Source: Vibrio sp. RE88
Lineage (GTDB): Bacteria > Pseudomonadota > Gammaproteobacteria > Enterobacterales > Vibrionaceae
Direction of reading: 5' to 3'
DNA length: 64,000 bases
Assembly: GCF_013113835.1 (NCBI RefSeq)
Contig: NZ_VTYQ01000004.1
Coordinates: 248,001 to 312,000 of the forward strand
Positions 28,543 through 38,107 of the stretch are shown here, piece after piece. The number at the start of each line of letters is the position of its first letter. Position 1 is the stretch's first letter. The notes beneath the pieces were generated by a model. The model was not told the DNA's origin. It searched no databases and worked only from the letters and a program-made list of their open reading frames with translations. Position numbers and translations under genes: made by a program.

Positions 28543-29355
28543 ATGAATAAAGAAAATTTCAGCGAGCGTTTGAAGCAGTTACGCGAAGAGCGACAATTGT
28601 CTCAAGAAGAATTAGCAGATCTACTTTCCAACTCCCATCGCGCCTTTTCTGGGGTAAATCAGGTGATGATCAGTCAGTGGGAGAGGGGGAAAACCACACC
28701 GAGTTTCGTTCGTCGCGTCGGCTTAGCGAGTTTCTTTCAAGTTGAGTATGACTTTTCTGTCGATGAAATGACTCAAGTTAAGGCGGCGATTAAGTTGATG
28801 AATCGGCCATTTAACTCGGATGTCGCTTATGATTATGAAGTCACTCACGTTGATACGTATAGCTTCTCGTCTTTACCTACGAAGGAACTGGGGCTGATAC
28901 GCTCATTACACACTAAGCTCTATGGCTATGATTTTCTCGCGACCACTCAACAACTGGGTTTTTCTCAGGACAATATCGTAGTGATCTGTTTTCGAAGTGA
29001 AGGCCTTTTAGTCGGGCATTTTGCTTACGATAAAACCTCCAATATGTTTCTCAGCTTAGGGGCTTCGAGCATCGTTATACGTCGGCAAATTTTCGACTAT
29101 CTCTCTAGAAACCTTGAAGATACATACGTCAGCTTCCCGACCATAGACCCTGCAATGAGCCAGTTTCTATATGACTTGTATTTTGAGCCCTGTTGCCATC
29201 AGCACGGTTTTATCTTTTATCGTGCAGATATTAGGAAAGTCATTGAGAATCCTTTCTCTCAAACGATACAAAATAGACACGATGTCTACTTTAAGTACAT
29301 TCGCTACCATGATCTGAAGCAAAAGAAGAAAAGTGTTGAGTTTGTTACAAGTTAA
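28543..29355 (+). CDS. HTH (Xre-type) regulator with unrecognised C-terminal domain
   Basis: About 270 residues. Residues 5-65 are a Cro/C1 helix-turn-helix (FSERLKQLREERQLSQEELA, VMISQWERGKTTPSF) with an insertion between its helices 2 and 3. The remaining 170 residues alternate strands and helices (IVVICFRSEGLLVGHFAYD, LGASSIVIRRQIFDYLSRNL) in an order loosely reminiscent of an acetyltransferase fold, but no acetyl-CoA motif is visible. It could be a ligand-sensing or degenerate enzyme domain. It ends in a 11-base overlap with the convergent receiver-helical-repeat gene. Confidence 0.8.
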   Translation: MNKENFSERLKQLREERQLSQEELADLLSNSHRAFSGVNQVMISQWERGKTTPSFVRRVGLASFFQVEYDFSVDEMTQVKAAIKLMNRPFNSDVAYDYEVTHVDTYSFSSLPTKELGLIRSLHTKLYGYDFLATTQQLGFSQDNIVVICFRSEGLLVGHFAYDKTSNMFLSLGASSIVIRRQIFDYLSRNLEDTYVSFPTIDPAMSQFLYDLYFEPCCHQHGFIFYRADIRKVIENPFSQTIQNRHDVYFKYIRYHDLKQKKKSVEFVTS

Positions 29356-30955
29356 CTTTGATCAGCTCATATTCGGATTTGAGTCTAACTAGCTCACTGA
29401 TTTGTCCCAGTTCTTCGTATGAGTCTTTCAGATACGCGATACTTGACTCGATATGAGCAATCATTTCCTTACTCTTTTTCACCTTACGTCTCTTTACGAT
29501 GTCTGCCAGTTGGGAAATAAACCCTTCATGGTATTGACGATTTAAAGGTGATGAGTGCGTCATTGATACCAGTGTGGAGAGGTCGGCGTCCCGCTTAGTA
29601 TCAAAATGCAGTTCTTTGTCATCGTTTAGTTGCACTAGGCTGGACAATACCTTGTTCGTGACAATGGATAAGTAGTCGTTTTCGACGAACGTTAAGCGCT
29701 GTTCAAACAGTGTGGTCACCTTTGAGTGCAGACCCAAGTGATGACATGCCAGCGCTAGCAACAGCAAAACCATATTGTCTTTGGCATAAATGGCGCGATT
29801 GCGAAACGCTTCAATTCGCTGCCCAGTGGCAAACAAGTTTTTCTTATCGTAGTGCTTCAAAATGTAGAGGAACAGATAGTAAAGCTTATACTGCGGGTCT
29901 TTGGTATCCGTGAGTTTGCTGAGCTCCTTGGATTCGGCTTGAGTGTTTCCGCCCACAAAAACGTGATTGAGCGCTTTCAGCCCTTTGAGAAAAAAGATAG
30001 TACGCTTATCGAGTAAAGGGTTAGAGCGATTGTGTCTGATAAACATGGTCAAGGTATCGATGGCAGCCTGATAGTCAAGCGAATACAAATGCAGCATCGC
30101 AGCCTTAATGGTCTTTTCATGATCACTCGGGGCTTTCTTGTAATCTCCAATCAGCTTTTGAAAGTTGTCCGCTGTGACTTCACTTTCGCGAAGCATCCAG
30201 TTCACTCGTGGGTGTTCCTTAATGGCGGGAGTGCTCGCCAATAACTCAGAAACGTGTTGGTTTTGGCCTTTCAAACTGTACAGTTCGATCAGGGTCACCA
30301 ACGGCCACTCACGCTTTGAATCGAGCAAAGAAGTGCACAACGTTATGGCTTCATCATAGCGTTTAAGCTTACTGAGAGACATGCAACGTAGCCTGAGTAA
30401 CTCGTTTGAAATTGACGGTTTTACGCTAGTCCCTTTCTGAGTTAAGCGCAGAACATCTTCATACTGTTGCTGGTAGTAGGCCGTCTTTACCGCCTTGATA
30501 CGTATGCCTTTATCTGTAATCTGGCTGAACTTTTTCAAGAACTGATTGTGGTTAAATGGTTTAGTGATAAAGCCATCGGGCAGAAAGGTATCAACCTCTC
30601 GTAACGTTTCAAGATCCATGGCGTTGTCCGTCATGATCAAGGCGGTCAGCTTTTCTCTTACTTTTTCTTTTTCCAGATAGCGTAGGAATTCTCTTCCCAT
30701 CGGCTTACCTTTGAAGGTGTAAGAACAGATGATGATATCGTACATCGCGTTAGAGTCTTTGCGATCACGCAGATACCAAGAAGCCAAGCGCGTATCAGAC
30801 GCATGGCTTATGTTCTTGTCTTCGACTTTGAGCTGACTGAGCATTTTTCGGATGCTTTGAATGAATAGGGTGCTGTCGTCAACAATCAATACTCGAAACT
30901 GCTTAATCGATTCTTGATGCGGTAATGGGGCAGGGGTGGATGCGCGAATGATCAT
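29345..30955 (-). CDS. Response regulator-like protein with degenerate receiver and helical repeats
   Basis: 536 residues. Residues 20-150 are a receiver fold with the acidic pair in VLIVDDSTLF and Lys132 in GFITKPF, but the phospho-acceptor position in DIIICSYTFKG is Ser78 instead of Asp. The remaining 380 residues are helical, TPR-like (YQQQYEDVLRLTQKG, LSKLKRYDEAITLCTSLL, LYSLDYQAAIDTLTMFI), so it is likely a protein-interaction scaffold. The start overlaps the EAL gene stop (ATGA), giving tight coupling. It probably works by binding rather than by phosphorylation. Confidence 0.85.
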   Translation of the reverse strand: MIIRASTPAPLPHQESIKQFRVLIVDDSTLFIQSIRKMLSQLKVEDKNISHASDTRLASWYLRDRKDSNAMYDIIICSYTFKGKPMGREFLRYLEKEKVREKLTALIMTDNAMDLETLREVDTFLPDGFITKPFNHNQFLKKFSQITDKGIRIKAVKTAYYQQQYEDVLRLTQKGTSVKPSISNELLRLRCMSLSKLKRYDEAITLCTSLLDSKREWPLVTLIELYSLKGQNQHVSELLASTPAIKEHPRVNWMLRESEVTADNFQKLIGDYKKAPSDHEKTIKAAMLHLYSLDYQAAIDTLTMFIRHNRSNPLLDKRTIFFLKGLKALNHVFVGGNTQAESKELSKLTDTKDPQYKLYYLFLYILKHYDKKNLFATGQRIEAFRNRAIYAKDNMVLLLLALACHHLGLHSKVTTLFEQRLTFVENDYLSIVTNKVLSSLVQLNDDKELHFDTKRDADLSTLVSMTHSSPLNRQYHEGFISQLADIVKRRKVKKSKEMIAHIESSIAYLKDSYEELGQISELVRLKSEYELIKVNL

Positions 30956-31686
30956 GCTGCAATCTGCCTTAGTTCGTGGATTCGTACTGGTTTTGAGAAA
31001 TGAAAGCCCTGATAGGTATCAAACCCCAGATTGCGAATGTAAATTCGAGTGTCAGAATCTTCCACGCCTTCAGCAACAGAGGTGATACCAAAGTCACGGC
31101 AAAATTGAAGAATGTTTTTGATGAGTGCCGCACTGCGCATCTCATTGTTGTTGATAATGGAACGATCAAATTTTATCTCATCGATGTTCAGGCTGAGCAC
31201 TTTATTAAAGTTTGAATAGCCAGCACCAAAGTCATCGATAGAGATTTTAATCCCCATGTTCTGGAATGCTTTCACTTGTGGCGAAACTTGCTCATCCAAC
31301 TCTTCACTCTCACTCAGTTCAAAAGTCAGGCGTGAGGCTGGGAATGAAAATTCCCAAAGCAGTTCTCGGACGCGTTCGATGTTTTCTGGGTTAACGAGCA
31401 CCTGATGGCTGATATTGATCGCTAAGCCAATATTGGCACCAATGCCTTTAACGTCTTTCAGAGATTGCTCCAAGACGATGAAAAATATAGCTTCTTCATA
31501 ACCAAGCTCAAAAGCTCTCTCAATGAAGCGCGAAGGCAGATAGATGCCTTGGCCCGGAATGTCTAGCCTGAACAGTGCTTCCACGCCTTGAATCTTTTCG
31601 AAGCTCGGTTCCACTTTTGGTTGATAAACGCATGTATGCCAACCGTTCGAAAAAGCGTCACGGATTAGCTGATCAGATAAGGTCAT
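30952..31686 (-). CDS. EAL-domain c-di-GMP phosphodiesterase
   Basis: About 244 residues, a single EAL domain with no sensor domain. Signature residues are present: VEALFRL (EAL), Asn in AINISH, Glu in FELSES, the DDFGAGYS loop, Lys in IKFDRS, Glu in AEGVED and the Gln in YQGFHFSKP. This predicts hydrolysis of cyclic di-GMP to pGpG. ATG at 31686 is used; a TTG two codons upstream is possible. It is translationally coupled to the pseudo-receiver protein downstream, suggesting that the partner recruits or regulates the phosphodiesterase. Confidence 0.9.
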   Translation of the reverse strand: MTLSDQLIRDAFSNGWHTCVYQPKVEPSFEKIQGVEALFRLDIPGQGIYLPSRFIERAFELGYEEAIFFIVLEQSLKDVKGIGANIGLAINISHQVLVNPENIERVRELLWEFSFPASRLTFELSESEELDEQVSPQVKAFQNMGIKISIDDFGAGYSNFNKVLSLNIDEIKFDRSIINNNEMRSAALIKNILQFCRDFGITSVAEGVEDSDTRIYIRNLGFDTYQGFHFSKPVRIHELRQIAA

Positions 31687-32001
31687 GTGCAATGCTCGTT
31701 AGTTAAAAGTTAAGGGCGGGCATTGTGAGGGCTTGTGATTTAAGGCTCCATATCGTTTTCAGACAGAAATTTTCTATTTGATATGAAGCGCGAAATTTCA
31801 TCACACAAAACATGGATTGTGATTGCTATCATAAAAATTCTTTATTTGTGCCTGAAATTCACTAATGTTTTTCCATCTGGTGGGATAATGAAAATAGCGT
31901 GCTTGAATTACACTTAGGGCAACTTTTGACGCCTTCGAATTTGAAAACGAAGGTGATGAATAAGCAATGTACTTAACATAATAACTAGGAAGGAATTTGA
32001 A
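31687..32001. other. Divergent intergenic region EAL / kbl
   Basis: 315 bases holding promoters for both directions. A small hairpin CCTTCG/CGAAGG (31932-31953) lies 50 bases upstream of kbl. No small gene and no known riboswitch signature is seen. Confidence 0.5.
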
Positions 32002-33198
32002 ATGTCTTCTGCATTCTACGAACAGATCAAACAACAGATTGAAGAAGTAAAGGCTGAAGGTCTTTACAAGTCAGAGCGCGTCATCACTTCTCAACAGCAA
32101 GCGGCTGTAAAAATCTCTACAGGTGAAGAAGTGCTTAACTTCTGTGCTAACAACTACCTTGGCCTAGCTAACCACCCTGAGCTAATTGAAGCGGGTAAAG
32201 CAGGCATGGATAAGCACGGCTTTGGTATGGCGTCTGTTCGTTTCATTTGTGGTACTCAAGATATTCACAAAGAGCTGGAGCAAAAGCTTTCTACGTTCCT
32301 TGGTAAAGAAGACACAATCCTATACACCTCTTGTTTTGATGCTAACGCTGGTTTGTTCGAAACGATTCTGGGTAAAGAAGACGCGATCATCTCTGATGCA
32401 CTTAACCACGCTTCAATCATCGATGGTGTTCGCCTGTGTAAAGCAATGCGCTTCCGTTACTCAAACAACAATATGGAAGAGCTTGAGCAGCAGCTAATCG
32501 CGGCTAAAGAAGCAGGCGCTCGTAACATCCTTATCGTTACAGACGGCGTATTCTCAATGGACGGCGTAGTCGCTAACCTGCCAGCTATCTGTGACCTTGC
32601 TGATAAGTACGGCGCACTGACTATGGTCGATGACTCTCACGCGGTGGGTTTCATGGGTAAAACAGGCGCAGGTACTCACGAGTACCACGATGTGGTTGAC
32701 CGTATCGACATCATCACAGGCACGCTAGGTAAAGCCATGGGCGGCGCATCAGGCGGCTATACTTCAGGTAAAGCAGAAGTGATTGACTGGCTACGTCAGC
32801 GTTCTCGTCCATATCTGTTCTCAAACTCGGTAGCACCAGCCATCGTTAATGCTTCTATCCGAGTTCTTGATCTTCTAGAGCAAAGTGGTGACCTACGTGA
32901 CCGTCTATGGGAAAACGCAGCACATTTCCGCACTCGTATGGAAGCCGCTGGTTTCACTATGGGTGGCGCTGACCACGCGATCATTCCAATCATGCTTGGC
33001 GATGCGAAAGTTGCGGCTGAGTTCGCAGAGCGCGCCCTAGAAAAAGGTATTTACGTTATTGGCTTCTCTTTCCCAGTAGTACCAAAAGGCCAAGCACGTA
33101 TTCGTACACAAATGTCTGCGGCACACTCGCGTGAGCAACTTGATCGCGCCATCGATGCCTTCATCGAAGTGGGTCGTGACATGGAGATCATTAAGTAA
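32002..33198 (+). CDS. kbl: 2-amino-3-ketobutyrate coenzyme A ligase (glycine C-acetyltransferase)
   Basis: 398 residues of the alpha-oxoamine synthase family. [20 protein letters not shown], the PLP-contacting [10 protein letters not shown] and the PLP lysine in [15 protein letters not shown] are intact. It cleaves 2-amino-3-ketobutyrate with CoA to glycine and acetyl-CoA, the second step of threonine catabolism. AGGAAGGAA is a strong ribosome site. Codon use is biased toward common codons, suggesting high expression. tdh follows with a TAATG overlap. Confidence 0.97.
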   Translation: MSSAFYEQIKQQIEEVKAEGLYKSERVITSQQQAAVKISTGEEVLNFCANNYLGLANHPELIEAGKAGMDKHGFGMASVRFICGTQDIHKELEQKLSTFLGKEDTILYTSCFDANAGLFETILGKEDAIISDALNHASIIDGVRLCKAMRFRYSNNNMEELEQQLIAAKEAGARNILIVTDGVFSMDGVVANLPAICDLADKYGALTMVDDSHAVGFMGKTGAGTHEYHDVVDRIDIITGTLGKAMGGASGGYTSGKAEVIDWLRQRSRPYLFSNSVAPAIVNASIRVLDLLEQSGDLRDRLWENAAHFRTRMEAAGFTMGGADHAIIPIMLGDAKVAAEFAERALEKGIYVIGFSFPVVPKGQARIRTQMSAAHSREQLDRAIDAFIEVGRDMEIIK

Positions 33199-34229
33199 TG
33201 AAAATTAAAGCGCTATCTAAGCTAAAGCCTGAAGAAGGCATCTGGATGACTGAGGTTGAAAAACCGAAAGTTGGCCATAACGACATTCTGATCAAAATTA
33301 AGAAAACCGCAATTTGTGGTACAGACGTTCATATCTACAACTGGGATGAGTGGTCTCAGAACACGATTCCTGTTCCTATGGTCGTTGGTCATGAATACGT
33401 GGGTGAAGTGGTTGCTATTGGTCAAGAAGTCCGCGGATTCGAAATCGGTGACCGTGTCTCTGGCGAAGGCCATATCACTTGTGGTCACTGTCGCAACTGT
33501 CGCGGCGGCCGTACTCACCTATGTCGTAATACTATTGGTGTGGGTGTAAACCGTGAAGGGGCATTCGCTGAATACCTAGTGATTCCAGCATTCAATGCAT
33601 TCAAAATCCCTGAAGGTATCTCAGACGATCTAGCATCAATCTTTGACCCGTTCGGCAATGCTGTACACACGGCTCTGTCTTTCGACCTTGTGGGTGAAGA
33701 CGTACTGATCACAGGTGCTGGCCCAATCGGTATCATGGCGGCGGCAGTCGCTAAGCACGTAGGTGCTCGTCATGTTGTGATTACAGACGTGAATGAATAC
33801 CGTCTTGAGCTTGCACGTAAAATGGGTGTGACGCGCGCAGTCAACGTTGCGGAAGAAAAGCTTGAAGACGTAATGGAAGAGCTGGGCATGACGGAAGGCT
33901 TTGATGTGGGCCTTGAAATGTCAGGTGTTCAGGCAGCATTCAGCACCATGCTGAAGACAATGAACCACGGCGGCCGAATTGCACTGCTGGGCATTCCGCC
34001 TTCAGACATGGGTATCGACTGGAACCAAGTGATCTTCAAAGGTCTGGTAATTAAAGGTATCTACGGCCGCGAGATGTTCGAAACTTGGTACAAGATGGCA
34101 TCATTGATTCAATCGGGCTTGGATTTGACGCCAATCATCACTCACCACTTCAAGGTTGACGATTTCCAAAAAGGCTTTGACGCAATGCGTAGCGGCCAAT
34201 CAGGTAAAGTGATTCTTGACTGGGAATAA
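33198..34229 (+). CDS. tdh: L-threonine 3-dehydrogenase
   Basis: 343 residues of the zinc-dependent medium-chain dehydrogenases. The catalytic zinc site is [16 protein letters not shown] with GHEYVGEV; the structural zinc site is the four-cysteine block [15 protein letters not shown]. The NAD-binding glycine motif is [10 protein letters not shown]. It oxidises threonine to 2-amino-3-ketobutyrate, which Kbl then cleaves. The start overlaps the kbl stop by one base. The order kbl-tdh is the same as in E. coli. Confidence 0.97.
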   Translation: MKIKALSKLKPEEGIWMTEVEKPKVGHNDILIKIKKTAICGTDVHIYNWDEWSQNTIPVPMVVGHEYVGEVVAIGQEVRGFEIGDRVSGEGHITCGHCRNCRGGRTHLCRNTIGVGVNREGAFAEYLVIPAFNAFKIPEGISDDLASIFDPFGNAVHTALSFDLVGEDVLITGAGPIGIMAAAVAKHVGARHVVITDVNEYRLELARKMGVTRAVNVAEEKLEDVMEELGMTEGFDVGLEMSGVQAAFSTMLKTMNHGGRIALLGIPPSDMGIDWNQVIFKGLVIKGIYGREMFETWYKMASLIQSGLDLTPIITHHFKVDDFQKGFDAMRSGQSGKVILDWE

Positions 34230-34251
34230 TGGAATCTAGATTCTGAATAGT

Positions 34252-34283
34252 AAAAGGCGATAGGTTAAACTGTCGCCTTTTTT
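34252..34283 (+). terminator. Intrinsic terminator after tdh
   Basis: AAAGGCGA/TCGCCTTT stem with a 12-base loop and T run. Confidence 0.85.
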
Positions 34284-34566
34284 GTTATTTGAGCCGCCTA
34301 CTACTTCTTAGTCAATGTTCAAGCTATATCAGTGAACTGTCTGGTTAGGTAATGAACATATAGCGGGAAGGTTTTAAATTAAATAAATGATAATAAAAAC
34401 AATAGTTGTCACTAATAATTATTTAAATCAATAATATTGAAGAATATTATATTGAATGTCTCAATTAAAATTATTGGTATAAATAATAAAACAACCCCGA
34501 CTTATATAACAATCAATTTATAAATATAATCGCACGCACTATTCATTGATAAGAAAAATATCTCAA
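34284..34566. other. AT-rich intergenic region before the BspA-like genes
   Basis: Together with the tdh terminator this makes a gap of over 300 bases. About 34360-34550 is very AT-rich, with many runs of A/T and an imperfect AATAATATT/AATATTATA repeat. It likely holds the BspA promoter and is the kind of DNA bound by H-NS. No gene is visible. Confidence 0.5.
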
Positions 34567-34998
34567 ATGCAATTAAAACTTATCGTGCTTGCGTGTGCGT
34601 TACTTAGCAGCGCCTCTTCCTTTGCTACACAAAGTATCACCTGTGAATCGAACACCCCGGGAACTGTGCTGATTGAAGAAGAAGAGTTGTTTGTGGTTGT
34701 GAATGACCAACTTATCCGCAACTCTGATTACTGGCAAAACTTCCTTGATGGCAATATCCAACTTTGCACTAGCCATGTCACGGATATGAGCCATTTATTT
34801 GCTAAAGACGAATTCTTTAACCAAGACATCAGCCGATGGGATACGCGCCGCGTCACCAATATGGACGGCATGTTTTTAGGTGCTAAGCGCTTTGACCAAG
34901 ATTTAACCGTTTGGGATGTTAGTAAAGTCAAACGACATTCAGACTTTTCTAAAAACAGCGGTCTGTCTCAAGACGACCTTCCACAGTTTCCTCAATAA
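34567..34998 (+). CDS. BspA-like secreted repeat protein, short form (2 repeats)
   Basis: 143 residues from the ATG at 34567 (an in-frame TTG seven codons earlier is less likely). A signal peptide (MQLKLIVLACALLSSASSFA), an N-terminal cap of about 50 residues with Cys26 and Cys67, two 25-residue DUF285/BspA repeats (VTDMSHLF ... FNQDISRWDT; VTNMDGMF ... FDQDLTVWDV) and a 23-residue tail. It is a compact paralogue of the next gene. Surface or periplasmic, function unknown; the family has been linked to adhesion in other organisms. Confidence 0.85.
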   Translation: MQLKLIVLACALLSSASSFATQSITCESNTPGTVLIEEEELFVVVNDQLIRNSDYWQNFLDGNIQLCTSHVTDMSHLFAKDEFFNQDISRWDTRRVTNMDGMFLGAKRFDQDLTVWDVSKVKRHSDFSKNSGLSQDDLPQFPQ

Positions 34999-35023
34999 CG
35001 TCTATTCAATTCTAGGAAAATAA

Positions 35024-36364
35024 ATGAAACGTACACTTACGTCACTTTTCGTCGGCGCGTTAGCGCTCGCTGGCAATTCCGCTTTTGCCGCCGATATCTC
35101 AGTAAAATGCCCAGACCAAGCTGTCAACTCTGTGATACTTGAGAACGGGCAGGTTTATGTTGTGGTCGACAACACACTTATCAGAGACAAGACCATGTTG
35201 GATTATCTTGAGCGTGGCCAGATCCGCTTTTGTACCACGCAAGTCACGGACATGAGTAGGGTTTTTTATGATCGAGAATCCTTTAATGCCGATATCAGTG
35301 ATTGGGATGTATCGAATGTAACGGATATGAACTTAATGTTTTTCCGCGCAAAAAAATTTAACCAAGATATTGGCTATTGGAATACTTCTAATTTAACAAA
35401 TATACACCACATGTTTAACTTAGCGGAAGAGTTCAATCAAGATGTTGGCTATTGGGATGTGTCCAATGTAACGGATATGTCAGGCATGTTTTGGGGAGCA
35501 AGTAAATTTAACCAAAATATTGGTTATTGGGATGTCTCAAATGTCACGAATATGTCGCTGGTGTTCCATCGCGCCTATGCTTTTGATCAATATATTGGCC
35601 ACTGGAATACATCTAATGTGCGCAGTATGGGTGGGATGTTTAAAGAGGCCTATATGTTTAACCAAGATATTGGCCGGTGGGACACGTCGAAGGTACGTGA
35701 TATGCGCGGTATGTTTGATGCGGCAAAAGCTTTTAATCATGATATTTCTCGGTGGGATACCTCCCAAGTAACAGATATGTCTTGGATGTTTTCAAGGGCA
35801 CTCCTGTTTAATCAAAGTATAGCCGATTGGGATACGTCAAATGTAATCGATATGTCCTATATGTTTTATTTGGCCGAAAATTTCAATCAGGATATCGGTA
35901 ATTGGGATACCTCCAAGGTCACCAAGATGGAATGGATGTTTAATGAAGCAGAGAGCTTCAATCAGGATATTGGTCGGTGGGATACATCAAGTGTAACCAA
36001 TATGGCATACATGTTCGCACTGACGAAAGTCTTTGATCAGAACATCAGTTACTGGGATACCTCAAGTGCAACTAATATGTCTAATATGTTTAGAAGTGCT
36101 TATGCATTTAATCAGGATATAAGCAACTGGGATACATCAAATGTAATTGATATGTCTTTTATGTTTTATGATGCCAAAAGCTTCAATCAAGATATAAGCA
36201 ATTGGGTTACGTCCAAAGTCGCCAATATGAAATGGATGTTTAAGTCGGCAAAGGCATTTTCCCAAGATCTGACTGATTGGAATGTGATCAATGTGACAGA
36301 GCACGCTGAGTTTGCTGTTGACAGTGCTTTAACACAAGAGCAACTACCTTACTTCGTTGATTGA
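35024..36364 (+). CDS. BspA-like secreted repeat protein, long form (14 repeats)
   Basis: 446 residues. Signal peptide ending near AFAA, an N-terminal cap with Cys29 and Cys70 (same 41-residue spacing as in the short paralogue), then fourteen DUF285 repeats of exactly 25 residues (consensus VTDMSxMFxxAxxFNQDIGxW plus DTSN) at residues 74-423, and a 23-residue tail. Such repeats form a solenoid related to leucine-rich repeats. Members are annotated as BspA-like surface proteins. It is 25 bases after the short paralogue, with AGGAAA before the start, so the two are probably co-transcribed. Confidence 0.9.
   Translation: MKRTLTSLFVGALALAGNSAFAADISVKCPDQAVNSVILENGQVYVVVDNTLIRDKTMLDYLERGQIRFCTTQVTDMSRVFYDRESFNADISDWDVSNVTDMNLMFFRAKKFNQDIGYWNTSNLTNIHHMFNLAEEFNQDVGYWDVSNVTDMSGMFWGASKFNQNIGYWDVSNVTNMSLVFHRAYAFDQYIGHWNTSNVRSMGGMFKEAYMFNQDIGRWDTSKVRDMRGMFDAAKAFNHDISRWDTSQVTDMSWMFSRALLFNQSIADWDTSNVIDMSYMFYLAENFNQDIGNWDTSKVTKMEWMFNEAESFNQDIGRWDTSSVTNMAYMFALTKVFDQNISYWDTSSATNMSNMFRSAYAFNQDISNWDTSNVIDMSFMFYDAKSFNQDISNWVTSKVANMKWMFKSAKAFSQDLTDWNVINVTEHAEFAVDSALTQEQLPYFVD
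35243..36292 (+). repeat. Fourteen tandem 75-base (25-codon) BspA repeats
   Basis: The period is exactly 75 bases with no insertion or deletion across 1050 bases. The DNA copies are diverged, so the array is old rather than freshly amplified. The first gene of the pair holds two copies at 34777-34926. Confidence 0.9.
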
Positions 36365-36386
36365 TCTCTGATCTCTAGTGTTGCTC

Positions 36387-36421
36387 AAAAACCAGTGTTG
36401 GTGATACAACACTGGTTTTTT
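36387..36421. terminator. Bidirectional terminator between BspA-like and NlpC/P60 genes
   Basis: Perfect 14-base stem AAAAACCAGTGTTG/CAACACTGGTTTTT with a six-base loop; A run on one side and T run on the other, serving both convergent genes. Confidence 0.92.
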
Positions 36422-36437
36422 GTTTTAGAGTGTTCGC

Positions 36438-37952
36438 TTATTTCCAGACAAGATATTGCTCGATGGAGGGTGTAGCTTGTGGAGAGTAACTCATCGCCTT
36501 GCGCGCAGTGATAGGTGCAGGCTCCTCGGTTAGCAAAGTGACATTAAAGCCGACTTTGTCCCACATGGATGACAGCTGCCAATTCTGAAGAGACAAACTC
36601 GGTGCGAAAGCATCACCCATACCTATAGGCGTGATAAGTGTTTGGCTGATGAGTGCTCTTCCTGATACTTGGGTTAGAGAGTTGACCATACCAACGCCCC
36701 ATGCAGTGTTGAACATAACGGCGGTTTCTTCACCATTATAGCGAGTGGTGCCTAAGTAAAGCCCGATATGGCTAGTTGAGTCTTCACTGTTACCAAAGCT
36801 GACCAAGGTCATAAACGGAATAAGCTCAGCGGGGCCTTGTTGTTCAACCAACCAATTTTTCCTTTCTTCCTGAGAGGTTTCGTAAAGGCTATAGCGGGCG
36901 CCACTGTAGTTGGCTTGCCAGTAAGAGGCACGTGGTAGCCAAACGCCAAATGCGGAGAACATTCGCACCAACAAACCAGAGCAATCGTCATTGTAGTCCT
37001 TTCCGCCCCAGCCGTAAGGCATAGTCGTTAAGCTGCTGACTTGCTTAGCAAAGTTTTCATACGTTGGTTTAAGTGGCCAAGAAGCGACAGCAAAAGGCTG
37101 CTTTTCCACCTTAGCTAAATTTGCATAGCCGTCGTGCTTTTTAATTGGGACTCTCACTTTAGAGCCTTTAATGGGGAGAATGGCGCCCGATTCAATCGTT
37201 AGGCTGGTGTCAGTGTCCTTCAGCGTCACGGTCTGTTTTCGAACGGTTGGGGTGACAAATTGAGAACGCTGCCATTTATTACGGAACTCACGATCCGTTT
37301 TAGCCACTTGCACTGTAGGAACCCAACCCATGGTGCCCTGTGATTTGATCAGCGTCCATTGTTTGTCTTTGGTTGTTTGAATAAGCATGATCGGCGCGCC
37401 GATTCTCAGGTTGGACAGCTGAATGTAATCGAAAGGATAACCTTCGCCAGGTGTTGTGAAATCGTTATAGAACTCTTCTTGAGTAGGCAAAGAACGAACC
37501 AGAACATTATCGGTGGTAATCCCTAGGCAAGACTCCTCGCATGAAACATTGGGAAAGTTCGCAAGATCCATGTTTTCAGCTATGTCTGACACCCAGTCAC
37601 TGGAGTGGGGGATGTAGTTACGGCCATAGCCGACGCGATCTTGGTAGTACTCAATCGTTTCCCACTCCAATTGCAGAACGCTATTTTTGGTGCTTTGCTC
37701 TCCCGGTACATAGTAAAAATCTTGTTGAGTCGCTTGTTCAGACCACTGGTAGTAATACTGCTCCTCAAACTCGCGGTTCATTGATTTAATTTGTTGGCGA
37801 CTTACTACCGTATCGTCGAGTTTGCCTTTAGAGACAAAATCAAATGCGTTTTGTGATAGTTCAACCGGAATGGTGATATTGTTGGTGGCTGCAAGAGCGT
37901 TTGGAAGGCTCGTTATCATCAGCAGCAAAAATGTTCCCCTAGCAAGGTTCAT
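36438..37952 (-). CDS. SH3-domain NlpC/P60 peptidoglycan endopeptidase
   Basis: 504 residues. Signal peptide ending ALAA; an N-terminal region of about 110 residues; two bacterial SH3-like domains (about 145-290, with VLVRSLPTQEEFYND and TTKDKQWTLIKSQGTMGWVP); then a C40 peptidase domain with YGWGGKDYNDDCSGLLVRMF (Cys nucleophile in DCSG) and the catalytic His in STSHIGLYLG. The usual activity is cleavage of gamma-D-Glu to diaminopimelate bonds in peptidoglycan. It is monocistronic and convergent with the BspA pair. Confidence 0.88.
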   Translation of the reverse strand: MNLARGTFLLLMITSLPNALAATNNITIPVELSQNAFDFVSKGKLDDTVVSRQQIKSMNREFEEQYYYQWSEQATQQDFYYVPGEQSTKNSVLQLEWETIEYYQDRVGYGRNYIPHSSDWVSDIAENMDLANFPNVSCEESCLGITTDNVLVRSLPTQEEFYNDFTTPGEGYPFDYIQLSNLRIGAPIMLIQTTKDKQWTLIKSQGTMGWVPTVQVAKTDREFRNKWQRSQFVTPTVRKQTVTLKDTDTSLTIESGAILPIKGSKVRVPIKKHDGYANLAKVEKQPFAVASWPLKPTYENFAKQVSSLTTMPYGWGGKDYNDDCSGLLVRMFSAFGVWLPRASYWQANYSGARYSLYETSQEERKNWLVEQQGPAELIPFMTLVSFGNSEDSTSHIGLYLGTTRYNGEETAVMFNTAWGVGMVNSLTQVSGRALISQTLITPIGMGDAFAPSLSLQNWQLSSMWDKVGFNVTLLTEEPAPITARKAMSYSPQATPSIEQYLVWK

Positions 37953-38107
37953 CTCATTAATCCTTATGCACTTTATTGAGTAGTGGGGTGCAATTGTAAC
38001 AAGAGGCTAATGATTGAAATCAGAGGAATCTATAGTTTAGGCAGGCCAATCCAAATTTTTAGAATATTTTAGATAACGTAAAAAGAGGGGAGCCCCTAGG
38101 CTTTGTG

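Noticed and set aside
31932-31953. Possible glycine-type riboswitch upstream of kbl
   Set aside because: Only a small CCTTCG/CGAAGG hairpin is present; the conserved glycine aptamer cores are absent.
35537-35767. Antisense frame in the BspA-like gene
   Set aside because: It mirrors the repeated coding sequence and has no start signals.
35243-36292. Regular repeats that could suggest a CRISPR array
   Set aside because: The period is 75 bases, copies are diverged, and all are in one reading frame of BspA repeats.
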